The notes under the pieces: generated by a model | Seen by the model: the letters and a program-made list of their open reading frames with translations, nothing else | What the model was told of the DNA's origin: nothing | The model's database searches: none | Part shown: positions 36,801-59,244 of the stretch, one piece after another | Position numbering within the stretch: position 1 is the stretch's first letter | How the letters are laid out: each line of letters begins with the position of its first letter | Assembly (NCBI GenBank): GCA_916610825.1 | Contig: OU744449.1 | Location: 25,615,232-25,679,231, forward strand | Reading direction: 5' to 3' | Length of the DNA stretch: 64,000 nucleotides | Source of the DNA: Haliclystus octoradiatus | Taxonomy: Eukaryota > Cnidaria > Staurozoa > Stauromedusae > Haliclystidae | Program-made: the position numbers and the translations under genes

Positions 36801-38262
36801 ACGGTAATGCACTATTGACTATTGACTGTAGGCCTATATCTCAATGTATGTGCGGTAGAAGTTATAGAAAAAGATAATGTTAAGATTGATGAGGCTTGTG
36901 GATTGTGTTAGTATACATATTAATTAAATACACTCAATGCATGGTAGCCTACTGAGGGGAATCATGAATTTTGCTTTCATGTAAATAATTGATAGAATAA
37001 GTAAGACTTTGGTTATTTTCATCATGTAGATCCGCAATAAAAAAAACAATTATTTGTTACAGTTTCAATCTTTCGATTTGTATAGTTCTCGGTGATTGTC
37101 TTTCTGATCGGTTGAAACTACTGGGTACAGCGACATTGATTCTGAACAACATGTAAGACTATGGTCGATGTGAGGGAGACATAAAAGACACAGTAATAGT
37201 TTCAAGCAATTCTCATGTCACTGGGCTTCGACGAACTCTGAAGATACTTTGGATTTCATTAATGGTACAGTTTTGCTGGAATGGATGGTTATTACATTGG
37301 TTTATGAAAAGCGGCACGAAGATAAATACGTGATTTTATTGCTGTTTATTATTTAAGTGTATAACTTTCTATACGTGAGATATTGAGATCATTAATGTAA
37401 ACTTAAGTCTGTCAGCTGACTGTGGTATCGCAGGTCAGCGGTGTTTGTATATAAAAACAGAGTTTGAAATCATGTGAATGAGACTCGCGTTTAGAGTTCG
37501 TCGAGAGACAAGTGAAAAGATAATTACTTGAAACTTTTACTGTGTCGTTTATGTCTCCCCCACATCAATTATAGTCTTACACAACATTCATCAGGTGATC
37601 ATTCAATCCGTTTCTGTCTATTCAAATTTTTAGGATGAATTAGGATTTGAAATTTATACAGCTCTTTGAATGTATTACAGCCTGGGCCACTGTCATGTCT
37701 GTAAGTTTGTAACTCTAAACTCTCTGTGTTGATACAATGATATAATATATAGTTGGATCATTGTATGGTCTACTCAACTTTTCTTCCAGCACGATTGTAG
37801 CTAATCCCAGAGCAGAAAATGACACGCTAGATTCAAATGAGACCTTAAATAGTAGAAAGAGATAAGATAATTACCTTAATGGCTTGAATCGCTCTAGCAA
37901 CGTCAACTTTAGTTTTCCCTCGCATTGACTTTCCGTTGACACCAACTATTTCGTCTCCAGCTTGAAGAGTTCCTTCCTTCGCTGCTGCTGTGTTGTCAAA
38001 AACTTGTACTATATATAAGCAAGGGCATAATGGTGCTCCACCGCCAATACTTATTCCTATCAAATTCTGTTTGTCTTTCTTCAAAATAAGACTTCCAGGT
38101 TTTCCAGAAAGACTCCTTCAGATAAATTAAATCAAAACATGGAATTTGATATCATGACGATAGAACAGCATAATAATATACAAAAACAATAAATTACTAA
38201 TCAGATCAGTTTTGAATATTTAAATATTACCTTGGATCAATTTCGTATTCATATTCTAACAT
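24423..38262 (-). CDS. PICK1: PICK1, PDZ- and BAR-domain scaffold
   Basis: Thirteen exons: 38231-38262, 37875-38115, 36655-36721, 35972-36061, 33804-33857, 32568-32630, 32120-32207, 31405-31483, 30293-30352, 29125-29175, 28569-28618, 27654-27748 and 24423-24571. All phases agree, giving 372 aa. The PDZ domain (about 18-101) has LIGISIGGGAPLCPC, including the CPC pair and the carboxylate-binding loop. A BAR/arfaptin domain follows (about 130-345; HLSSSTADALGLSRAILCND, FASVGVRELQPNASEAF, RVETGNYDYR, KHVQDLVHQLRRF). PICK1 binds C-terminal PDZ ligands such as PKC-alpha and AMPA receptor tails and senses curved membranes. It is shorter than the human protein (about 415) because the acidic C-terminal tail is missing. 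Exon 3 uses a GC donor. AATAAA follows the stop directly. Confidence 0.96.
24640..24803. mobile_element. MITE family B copy
   Basis: Contains GTGGGACATTAAG..GGTGGGATATCAAGCGAGG and ends GGATATTAACCGAGTTAGACTG followed by TA. Left terminus decayed. It lies in the large last intron of PICK1, only about 70 bases from the final exon's acceptor. Confidence 0.7.
24845..25021. mobile_element. MITE family A copy, reverse orientation
   Basis: CAGTCAAACCTGTTATAAAG to CTGTTATATACAGATTTCACTG, with TA on both flanks. It is 7 bases from the TTAA target of the 2 kb element that follows. Confidence 0.85.
25033..27043. mobile_element. 2 kb element with long inverted ends at TTAA site (copy 2)
   Basis: Near-identical to 11480-13495 along its length, with small indels; the left end lacks about 11 bases after CCCCCAGACTAT. 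TTAA flanks both ends (25029-25032 and 27044-27047). No frame is conserved between the copies. It lies in the last intron of PICK1. Confidence 0.88.
27168..27538 (+). mobile_element. tRNA-derived SINE, intact copy with 11-bp target duplication
   Basis: The tRNA-like head GGGGTGATTAGCTCAGTTGG has an A box (TAGCTCAGTTGG) and a B box (GGTTCAAATCC, 27233) for RNA polymerase III. The body ends in GGTAGGGCGACACCGTCC and a short T-rich tail. AAATTAATTAT flanks both sides (27157-27167 and 27539-27549), showing target-primed insertion. It is one of five copies in the window and one of the least decayed. Confidence 0.88.
27880..28520. repeat. Tandem array of ~92-bp units from the TTCATGAAC repeat
   Basis: At least five units with period about 92, each containing CACAATAAATTCCATGAAAT, TTGAACCATTTAAATTGAAT and TATAAGGTGTTCATGAACAG. 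The units near 28079-28262 are almost identical, while outer units are more diverged. It lies in PICK1 between exons 28569-28618 and 27654-27748. Short open frames here are by-products of the repeat. Confidence 0.85.
28735..28879. mobile_element. Short foldback element with ~33-bp inverted ends
   Basis: Left arm AACAAGGTGTTGAGTACTTA and onward to CAGCTGCAAAAC; right arm GTTTTGCCGCTG to TAAGTACTCAACACCTTGTT. One mismatch over about 33 bases. Total about 145 bp, no coding capacity. It lies in PICK1, between the 29125 and 28569 exons. Confidence 0.8.
28886..29113. mobile_element. MITE family A relic invaded by the TTCATGAAC repeat
   Basis: A left internal piece (ATTGACCACTATAGACAGGT) and a right end (CTATATAGAGGTGACCGTTA then TAACAGGTT) are separated by a block of CAGTTCATGAAC-type repeat (28915-29075). 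This looks like insertion of one repeat into another. It abuts the PICK1 exon at 29125. Confidence 0.6.
29319..29495. mobile_element. MITE family A copy
   Basis: CAGTGAAACCTGTATATAGC to TTATAACAGGTTAGACTA; the terminal G is lost on the right. It lies in PICK1 between the 30293 and 29125 exons. Confidence 0.8.
29772..29952. mobile_element. MITE family C relic
   Basis: CCGCTTAAGTGCAAGTTGGATAAGTG at the left and GCACTCAAGTGGGCTACACA at the right, with a decayed interior. Outer termini are eroded. Confidence 0.6.
30811..31395 (-). mobile_element. 5'-truncated LINE (CR1/L2-like) with RT C-terminal domain
   Basis: The minus strand encodes about 118 residues typical of the C terminus of CR1/L2-type reverse transcriptases: RTRVSDMQSQLDWLSVRDR, the APPLLSDFF motif and AGAHKWNDLPSAMK. 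After the stop (30982) comes a short 3' UTR ending in a (TGA)n microsatellite (plus-strand (CAT)n, 30819-30850). It is truncated before the RT catalytic core, as usual for LINE copies. It ends next to the PICK1 exon at 31405. Confidence 0.85.
33458..33643. mobile_element. MITE family B, intact copy
   Basis: CAGTTGAACTCGGTTAATAT to GATATCAAGCAAGTTCGACTG, with TA on both flanks. The interior alternates TAATRTCCCRCCT-like words. Termini resemble family A (CAGT..AAC), suggesting the same transposase group. Confidence 0.85.
33905..34610. repeat. Local direct repeats in a PICK1 intron
   Basis: A ~145-bp segment (TTTCTGGCCATTAGTCTTCA to AAACATCTGTG) at about 33925-34050 recurs at about 34187-34312, and its second half (GATGAGTTATCAATGTGGTG) recurs again at about 34538. 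A family A MITE (34342-34524) sits between the second and third copies. Confidence 0.75.
34342..34524. mobile_element. MITE family A copy, reverse orientation
   Basis: CAGTCAAACCTGTTATAACG to CTGTTATATACAGGTTTTACTG, with TA on both flanks. Confidence 0.87.
34766..34955. mobile_element. MITE family C, intact copy
   Basis: CAGTGTAACCCGCTTAAGTG to the inverted CACTTAAGCGGATTACACTG, with TA on both flanks. No coding capacity. Confidence 0.87.
35258..35441. mobile_element. MITE family C, intact copy
   Basis: CAGTGTAACCCGCTTATGTG to CACTTAAGCGGGTTACACTG, with TA on both flanks; matches 34766-34955 through the TCCGAATT and GGTCAAGT words. Confidence 0.87.
36121..36325 (+). mobile_element. Second tRNA-like SINE family, copy 2
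   Basis: GGTTCTTAGGTTCAATCCCT (B box), TGGCAGGAGCACTA, TTGACATCAGGAAGGGG and the closing GGGTTTGTGGCAAAATGAT match 17471-17722. It lies in PICK1, 60 bases upstream (genomically right) of the 35972-36061 exon. Confidence 0.65.
37149..37583. mobile_element. MITE with ~100-bp imperfect inverted ends
   Basis: Left arm TGTAAGACTATGGTCGATGT through GGGAGACATAAAAGACACAG to GACGAACTCT; right arm is its inverse with scattered changes, ending ATAGTCTTACA. ACAACAT flanks both ends, although it overlaps the terminal T so the duplication is 5-7 bp. It lies in PICK1 intron 2. Confidence 0.82.
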
Positions 38263-38900
38263 CTTGTACAAATATTTGACAATCTAATGGCAAGTTTTAC
38301 TTTGTAAATCATTAGGCAAAATCCGCCATGTTCCTATTGATGAGTTGTTGTCAGATCATCGCGCTATACGCATGCGTGAGATGCTAGTGACGTAGACGGA
38401 ATGTACAATTAAAACGTTAAGGATTCGGTTAACTCGAAGCTATGAAATAATAACGGTTTAGCGAAATTCATACAAAAGATTGATTTTGATATTTCTTGCT
38501 TTTTCAATTTCTAAATTATCCACAAAAACGGTAAGCTGTAAGCATTTTCTCATCCCATTAGCATCTTGAAATATGTGTACTTTACAACGGGGTGCCTTTT
38601 CCAATCCAACTGCTGCCCCGACCAATAGTGTCCCTATCGGGATTTGAACATAATATCCTGAAGGTAAAGGTTCAAAGCCATAATCTTAATCACTATGAGG
38701 TGTTTCTATATACATTCATTCTAACATCGTATTAATAACCATATTAAAAATAAAAATTACTCGTACAAGATCTTGACTCAGATTGTGTTCTATATTTTTA
38801 TTAACATTCATATGATAGGATTAATACATGCTGTGATAGTGACATCACATACTAACCTAATTAAGCTGACTGCAAACTGAAAAGGCTATATTACAGTTCA

Positions 38901-39233
38901 CAGCCAAGCAAGTTCTAACGGTCACCTCTTTATAGCGACCACCTGCATATAGTGGTCACTCTTAACATGTCTAAATAATATTTTCTATGATTGAATCAAC
39001 CCTTGAAAGCGCTCTTGGATTAATACTAGAAAGAGCGCTATAGAAAGTTAGTTATTATTATTATTATAACCCTGTATATAAAGTTTGCCTGTCTATAGTG
39101 GTCACTATTGCAATGCATAGAATAGTATTTTCTATTGAATCAACCCTGTATATTAAGATCACCTGGATACAATGGTTAATTTATCCAAGTCTCATAGTTG
39201 GCTGTTATATACAGGTTTCTCTGTTCTAACAAA
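38901..39233. mobile_element. MITE family A, enlarged copy with a nested retroelement tail
   Basis: Family A ends bound a 333-bp element. Inside, at about 39001-39068, lies an AGAGCGCTATAGAAAGTTAG word followed by ATTATTATTATTA, which resembles the 3' end of a non-LTR retroelement. The MITE internal unit is also partly duplicated, as in the large array at 57.8 kb. Confidence 0.7.
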
Positions 39234-39592
39234 TTAAAAAAATAGACAGATTCATTAGTAAACCATATAATTAGTATAAATTAACGATGTTCAACATCAT
39301 CAGATTTCTAGTTATTAAGATGCATTATTTATGTTATCTAATATTGACCATTAAACTTTATCAAAAAATATATATTACCGGTATAAACAATTGATAGAAA
39401 CATTTGTAGAATTATCACAATCCAAAGTATAAAAAAGTTATTCCAATATTACAATATCGTAATTTCAAAATATAAATTACGAGATATCTGAAAAAAAAAA
39501 TCACCAAATTCTATTCTCCCTAAATATATAATGTAAATTACATAAAATGTTTAAAAAGTTTATAAACATTACGCAACTAAAAATGTTATATA

Positions 39593-39778
39593 CAGTGTAG
39601 CCCACATAATTGTAAATCGGTTAAGCGAGGTTCCTGGGTATTGTGTAACCTTTCATTGGAACCAAATTAACCATTTTGGAGTAGAGCCATTGCTAAAGAA
39701 TTCCCGACAACTGCGAATACAGTTAAATGCAATGTCAATAATTGCCAATTTTGGCTTACACTTAAGAGGGTTATACTG
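39593..39778. mobile_element. MITE family C copy
   Basis: CAGTGTAGCCCACATAATTG to ACACTTAAGAGGGTTATACTG, preceded by TA; more diverged than the copies at 34.8 and 35.3 kb. Confidence 0.78.
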
Positions 39779-39823
39779 TGGATTAGAATTTATATATCTA
39801 TTTTTTGATATTATGATCAATGT

Positions 39824-52797
<12,974 letters not shown>

Positions 52798-54270
52798 TTT
52801 GTTTAGTTAATCACGACAGGCCACAAAAAGTCAATCAAATTTATAAAATGCGGCGTACGATTGTACGAAATAGGAGTAAAGTTAGCAACCAACTCCCAGC
52901 ACAGTGTGAATGCTTTTGTGTTGCCAGCAAGAGGTTAAATTAATTGTATGGCATAATAAATGCTACGATACCATAAATAAGTAAATGTTCAAGTCAGCAA
53001 GAGTAAATAATTTGCATGTGATCAAAAACACAAATCAGATAGATAATGGAATGTTTTGACCTCAATTTTCTATTTGTCTAAAAAAGGCTCGTTGTGAAAG
53101 TGTTACAAATTCACGTCTTGATGATGATAAATACATGGAATGAAACTGAGATTGTATGTAAACAGAGGCAATTACATGAGGATAGAATTTGCAAGAAAAA
53201 TTCACATGTGAAGAAGCAACACAAGATTCATGATTTCGTATGTCAAAGATTCAAGCAATCATTCCTGAAAATGGTAAGAAGTAAGATGTATGAAAATCGA
53301 TTGAACATATATTAGTCCAGTAAATATTTATTGTTCTAATTTTATTTGTTGAACATTTAGCCTTAGATTAGAATTTAATTCCCCTCGACCTCGTCACCTC
53401 ACCTCGCCTCGGCCTCGCAATAAGTGCTAAGACTGTTGAATGTGGAATGTGTAATGCACATGCATTACACATGCCACATTCATACTGTGCATTGCACAAG
53501 TCAAGACTGTTGAAGTACATAGTAGGCTAGTAGCCTATAGTTGGAATTTGAATGTTGAAAACAATCTTAAAATGCAGTCTGCAGAGAGAGTAGATAGCCT
53601 ATCACAATTTGGTTCGTAATTTCTAAGTTGTCAAATTCAATTAACAAAGAAAATCTCAAGTCACGGGTCATTAGTTCTATTTCAGGCTCTGTTACTATGA
53701 CAATTAATTGATCAAGCAGGCGTGATGAAACATGAAGTTCGCGTTGATTCACATGAAGAATCTAATGTCTAATATGCGAACTGAACCAACATACTGTTGT
53801 ATTTATCTATCCAATCCAAAATATGTGTTATATAAAGATAGGCCTAGTTAAATTGAATTTGATGTTTTTAACACATTTCTTGCAGTCGTAGGAAGCGTTT
53901 TGTCTGTGTTTTTATTGTTTAAATCATCATCATCATATATTTATTCAGGGCCTGGTAAACCATAATAGGCTTGTTTTCACAGGGCTGATTACAAAATGCA
54001 TACAATATAATATTTAAGAATAATATTTAAGAATAAAATGTTAGTACAGTATTAGGAAAATTTTACATTTATAAAAAGCATACAAATTTATATAAGATAA
54101 GTATTATTTAATTAATGTTTTCTTCATTAATTAATAACAATTGAATAACATAACATTTGAATGATAACAATAGAGCAATCGATTTGAATTGAATAGTGAA
54201 TCGTTGAATATTTGATCTTCGTTTTTGCTGTTGATTTATATCCCTAATTGTTTATGATCATTTTCACAAG
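52798..54270. promoter_or_regulatory. Head-to-head spacer of ADAP and the KNOP1-like gene
   Basis: The ADAP start codon is at 52797. A candidate KNOP1-like first exon ends ATG|GTAAGAAG at 53271-53273, which would put the two start codons 473 bases apart. This stretch also holds a near-perfect 21-bp-arm hairpin (53438-53481) and, at 53928-54000, a (CAT)n LINE tail followed by a TTTATTCAGGGCCTGG word. No other gene is seen. Confidence 0.5.
53438..53481. repeat. Near-perfect hairpin flanked by 11-bp direct repeats
   Basis: GAATGTGGAATGTGTAATGCA and TGCATTACACATGCCACATTC pair with one mismatch around a 2-base loop. AGACTGTTGAA occurs just left (53430-53440) and again at 53504-53514. It could be a tiny foldback insertion or a structured promoter element. 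Confidence 0.6.
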
Positions 54271-56937
54271 GGTAAACATAGGGACGAAGAAGAACTTGAT
54301 CATAAGAAGAAGAAACATAAAAAGAACAAGGAATCACGAGTTCATGATGAAGAATCCAATTCACCAAAAAAGAGACGAGAATCTAAAATAGACAATGTAG
54401 AAAATAGTTCATCGGAAGAAGACAAGAAGAGACACAAGAAGAGCAAAAAAAATAGAAAAGAAAAGTTTTCCGATGATAATGATGATGAAGTAAGTCGTAA
54501 GAAATCGGATTCATCGAAACGAAGTAATGAGGATGATGAAGAAAAAGATAAATCACATAAAAAGAAGAAAAAGAAAGATAAAGAACGCAAAGAAAAGGAA
54601 GATAGACCATCTGTTAAATCAAAAGATCACGACGAAGAACAAGCAGAGAAAAATTATCCAAAAGAAAAGCCATTTGAAGAAGCAAAAGAAGAAGAATCCA
54701 AGGTAAATGAAATCTCGTAACCTCTATGTAGCCTAGACCCTACTGCATCATCCTTTCGATCTCCAATAACAGTATGTTGATTTTGATGAGTAGAAAGAGC
54801 ATTTAGGCCTAGTACGACCATCATTCCTCTAAGCAAACAGAGCTGTTCCTTTAGATCAGGAATACAGTTAAACTTGTTTCAAATACCCCCTCTGGCACAG
54901 ACAAAAGCGGAACTTCAAGCAAAGAGGGATATGAAAATTTGTACAGAAAATAGAAAGCGGCTTTCTACAGGTATATTAAGCAAGGTGAGGCATTAAAAAG
55001 GGATATTAACCGAGTTGAACTATAGAAGAGTAGCATGGCCTCCTTTTGTAGGACGGCGTTTATGCTATTTCAAATCATCACACCGACCAAGACAACACCA
55101 AATCACCATATCCAATATCCATACCAAACGTAACTCAGATTTGAAAAAGTCATGAATTATATCAAGAGTTTTCACCGTTATCTTCTGTGTAAGAAAGTTA
55201 TGCAAAAGTTTATAGCCTAACAGTATGTTAGCTAGTTCACAAAGCAATTGGAAAACAATGTAAATGTTAACTATCAGTCTACTTTTATGGCACATTTGAG
55301 GCACTTCAGAAAACAAAGCAAAGTTTACTAGCCGCAGCAGGTCATGAGTTTCTTTCCTCCATACCTGTCTCCTTATGTGCCATGGAGATATGACTCATCG
55401 GAAACTTTTCGCCAATTTCTATGAATGTTGCACTGGTCTAATACTTTATGTTGCTTTGTACAGAATCCGACAGACGTTGGAATCCTAGATTCTAGAATCA
55501 ATTCAAAGGGGAATTGATATTTTTATGATTTATTGGTAAAAAAAAACAGAAAAATTCAGAAGAAAATATTCAAAAGGCTGAACTTTTTGTCGGACCCTGG
55601 CTTTGTAGAATTGTGCACCTAAATTCAAATAATTATAAGGGCCATTTACACTGCAGCAAAAAAGGCACGGTACTCGTCAATTAACACTCGAGGTGTTAAC
55701 AAGAATGCGGCCCGTGCTGTTTTTTTTCAGGGTTTACACAGCTTATTAAAAACTGTTATCAAGATCGCCCGTGCCTACTTTTACGCGGGCCGAGATTGAA
55801 AACTTACAAACTGAATTATAGGTTTCTCATTATTTTTAATGGTTTTACAGGTGAAATTCGATAAATTGAGATTCAATTATGTTAAATAACTTGTAAGGAT
55901 TCCGTTGAACTGAAAATCACTATGTTTTTCATCAATTATAATATTTAAATTTTTGTTACATTCCTATCTCCATTGAGCAAAATTCAAATACATTTGGGTT
56001 AGTCTTCACCTCCTGAACATGCTACCACGCCAGATCAGTATTTCTGTGACAAAAGACACATCTAAATTTACGCTCCGCACTCGTAGTTACAATTTGCATA
56101 ATTAAACCTTATACTGCAGAAACTTCATTAATTTTCAAAAGAAATACGTAACAAAATATGCTCAATGTGCTTATCTAGCTTTGGTAATCTTTAGTCTGTT
56201 ACTGATTTTATTAGAAAACCTCAGAATTCCACTGTAAAGAGACGCAACTTCTACGATGACGTCATAGTTACTGCAAAACGGCACGGTGCCCACTTTTTGA
56301 GCGGGCCGAGACTACCTCGAGAAATGATCTCGGCCCGATCAAAATAGTAGGCACGGTGCCGCTTTTCAATGTCTGAAAAAGCCGTTTAGACAGCGTTTAG
56401 ACAGTGTTTTTGCTTGGCCCGTGCTCAAAAACACTTGACACCTTCACACCATTGATGTGTTAATTGACGAGTACCGTGCCTATTTTGCTGCAGTGTAAAT
56501 GGCCCTATAATCTATCGTTATATCTCCTAATTTGATCAACTGCCCTAACTTCCAAGGGTACGATTAGTACTTAGCCTCCTCAATAGTCAATAATTTTCTT
56601 GTCGATAAATTTATAGGATCCTTTATTAACACTCGGAAGCAGTGAAAGACAAGAGAAATTCTTACGTCTAATGGGCGGAATGAAAAAAGGTAATAAAACA
56701 ACAGAAAGTAATGCGGCTGGTTCATCGTCTGGTATCTTAGGACGTTATAAAGCAACTGGAATGGACAAATCAAAAGCAGAGAAATTAACTTCTGGTTTAG
56801 AAAAGCAATATGAAACAGCATGGGATACAACACGGAAAAGAAAAGGTTTAGGTTTAGGTTATGATGCCATTATGGACCCTGAAGCTAAAAAGTTTCATAT
56901 CAACAAAGATGAATCAAAGTCTGTGAAATTTGATTGA
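54271..56937 (+). CDS. KNOP1: KNOP1-like lysine-rich nucleolar protein
   Basis: Two exons are certain: 54271-54702 (144 codons) and 56617-56937 (106 codons plus stop), joined in phase 0 with GT..AG. Exon A is very rich in Lys, Glu, Asp and Ser, with runs such as HKKKKHKKNK and KKKKKKDKERKEKE that act as nuclear/nucleolar signals. Exon B holds the SMAP-like C-terminal domain: RQEKFLRLMGGMKKG, a linker, then LEKQYETAWDTTRKRKGLGLG and a closing FHINKDESKSVKFD, as in KNOP1. The start is unsettled. No in-frame ATG precedes exon A before a stop, and the best candidate is ATG|GTAAG at 53271-53273, giving M-G-K-H-R. The molecular role is poorly known; nucleolar localisation is inferred from family. 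Confidence 0.85.
54865..55024. mobile_element. MITE family B, diverged copy
   Basis: CAGTTAAACTTGTTTCAAAT to GGATATTAACCGAGTTGAAC; TA on the left, right terminus eroded. It lies in the KNOP1-like intron. Confidence 0.7.
55638..56506. mobile_element. DNA transposon remnant with ~50-bp inverted ends
   Basis: GGGCCATTTACACTGCAGCA..GGCACGGTACTCGTCAATTA at the left, and the inverse at the right (TAATTGACGAGTACCGTGCC..TGCTGCAGTGTAAATGGCCC), nearly perfect over about 50 bases. TATAA flanks both ends. GGCACGGTGCC-like words recur inside. No long frame. It fills half of the KNOP1-like intron. Confidence 0.87.
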
Positions 56938-57009
56938 TCATGTAACGATTGTTTGTATGATATATGCTAGATATATAATTGTTTCATACGAAATTTGAAA
57001 GATACAGCC

Positions 57010-57293
57010 TGCATGCATACTGACTTTTTCTTCATATAGTCCGTCTGCGCATTAGCGCCAAGTTTAGCATACTGATTGTTCTTTCCATTACTATTTTTTG
57101 GTAGTATGTTGAGATTGGCTAATAAAATAGGTGAACAATTGGCATGTATTTTAACGTAATGAAACTTGAGTAATGACAGGAAACCACACTAGGTAAATAT
57201 TTGATTTAATATGAATTCAGTACAAACACTCAATACGCGATACTCGGCGTCAATACACAGACGTACTATATGAAGGAAAAGTCTGTTTATACG
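57010..57293. mobile_element. MITE with TAGCCTGCG-type termini (copy 2, inverted)
   Basis: It ends TATACGCAGGCTA and its body matches 7506-7806 in reverse: the TATAGTCCGTCTGCGC / GACGTACTATATGAAG, AGGAAACCACACTAGG and AATATGAATTCAGTAC stretches correspond. The left terminus has lost its TAG. Confidence 0.75.
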
Positions 57294-57785
57294 CAGGCTA
57301 TATACTATAAAGAATAATCCATTGCTACTTATGAATTTTGGCTTAAACAATTTCCTAGAAGCTTAATGTTTGGTTTAACTCAGAATCTAAAAGGATTAGA
57401 TTTAAGAAATAGAAACAACAATTGTTTACTGTAGATTAAATAATAATTCTGCGTTTTTTCAGTATCTGTTTAATATATTAATTAATTTGGATATTAATTT
57501 TAGTTTCAAGATATTCTAATTAATACGTCATGTTATTATTTTTAATAGTTTGTATATTCTTTGTAATTTAGATTTACAATTTCACATTATACCGTTCTTC
57601 CTACAAAGATTATATTTGAAAATAGTGGATTAATTCTGGAACAGACGTAAAATTCTCTTGAATTATTTTGTGTATAGGCCATTAGTATACATAATACAAT
57701 TTGTCATGTAATATGAGTACATGTGGCACACATGCCATGCATTGATAGCAGAGTAAAATATTTTTAAGTTCTCGTTATTCGGTTG

Positions 57786-59033
57786 ACCATTCAAACCTGT
57801 ATATAACAACCACTTATAAGATGATATATTGAGTTATTGACCACTATATGCAGTTGACCTTTATATACAGGGTTGATTCAATAGAAAATATTATTCTAGA
57901 CATTGATAGAGCGACCACTATAGACAGGTGAACCTTATATACAAGGTTGATTCTATGAAAAATATTATTCTAGACATTGAAAGAGCGACCACTGTAGACA
58001 GGTGAACTCTATGTACATGGTTGATTCAATAGAAAATATTATTCTAGACATTGCAAGAGTGACCACTATAGACAGATGAACTTTATATACAAGGTTGATT
58101 CAATAGAAAATATTATTCTAGACATTGAAAGAGCGACCACTATAGACAGGTGAACTTTCTATACATGGTTGATTCAATAGAAAATATTATTCTGGACATT
58201 GATAGGGCGACCACTATAGACAGGTAAACTTTATATACAGGTTTGATTCAATAGAAAATATTATTGTAGACATTGATAGAGCGACCACTATAGACAGGTG
58301 AATTTTATATACAGGGTTGATCCTATAGAAAATAATATTCTAGGCATTGATAGAGCGACCACTATAGACAGGTGACCTTTACATACAGGGTTAATTTAAT
58401 GGATAATACTATTCTAGACATTGATAGAGTGACCACTATGGACAGGTGAACTTTATATACAGGGTTGATCCTATAGAAAATAATATTCTAGGCATTGATA
58501 GAGCGACCACTATAGACAGGTGACCTTTACATACAGGGTTAATTTAATGGATAATACTATTCTAGACATTGATAGAGTGACCACTATAGACAGGTGAACT
58601 TTATAAGGGTTTATTCAATAGAAAATATTATTCTAGACATTGATAGAGCGATCACTACAGACAGGTGAACTTTATAAGGGTTGATTCCATAGAAAATATT
58701 ATTCTAGACATTGATAGAGCGACCACTATAGACAGGTGAACTTTATATACAGGCTTGATTCAGTAGAAAATATTATTCTAGACATTGCAAGGGTGATCAC
58801 TATCGACATGTGAAGCTTGTATATTTTATGATATGTACAGCGTTAGCCTGCGCGCAGACCCAAATCTTTTTTGATGATTATTACTACTAATACCTAATCA
58901 AAACGTGTTTGCGTCTGCGCGCAGGCTAGTACAGCGTTGATTCAATAGAAAATACTATTTTAGACATTGCTTGAGTGTTCATTATAGACAGATGGTCGCT
59001 ATATAGAGGTGACCCTTATAACAGGTTTGACTG
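57786..59033. repeat. Tandem array expanded from the interior of a family A MITE
   Basis: A degenerate family A left end (CAAACCTGTATATAACAACC) and an intact right end (TTATAACAGGTTTGACTG then TA) bracket about 13 tandem units of 70-76 bases. Each unit contains GATTCAATAGAAAATATTAT, AGACATTGATAGAGCGACCA and TATAGACAGGTGAACTTTAT. A two-unit block (58319-58462) is repeated almost exactly at 58463-58606. A separate 85-bp MITE is inserted at 58844-58928. Confidence 0.9.
58844..58928. mobile_element. 85-bp Mutator-like MITE nested in the tandem array
   Basis: TAGCCTGCGCGCAGACCCAA to CGTCTGCGCGCAGGCTA are inverted ends. GTACAGCGT flanks both sides (58835-58843 and 58929-58937), a perfect 9-bp duplication. 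The termini match the longer elements at 47385 and 7506. Confidence 0.92.
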
Positions 59034-59244
59034 TATACTAATTTTACTATAAAAATCATCTCACTGTCGACAAATGATATTTAAAATGGTTGTTTATATA
59101 CAAATCTATATAAAATTTATATTTATATCTATATACAAATAATTTGAAGATGTACAGAGAACTCTAAAATACAATATGTTTTGTGCAATATTCAGTACTT
59201 CAATGTTATGATGTACAATTATGTATCATGTAGTCATTTTGGTG

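Larger units (their letters stand above)
38263..39823. other. Spacer between ADAP 3' end and PICK1 start
   Basis: No gene found. The PICK1 5' UTR and promoter should lie in about 38263-38900, which is repeat-poor. Two MITEs follow (38901-39233 and 39593-39778). Confidence 0.6.
56938..59244. other. Tail-to-tail spacer of KNOP1-like gene and NAT9
   Basis: No gene. It contains a TAGCCTGCG-type MITE (57010-57293), about 480 bp of AT-rich DNA with no feature (57300-57780), and the MITE-derived tandem array (57786-59033). Confidence 0.7.
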
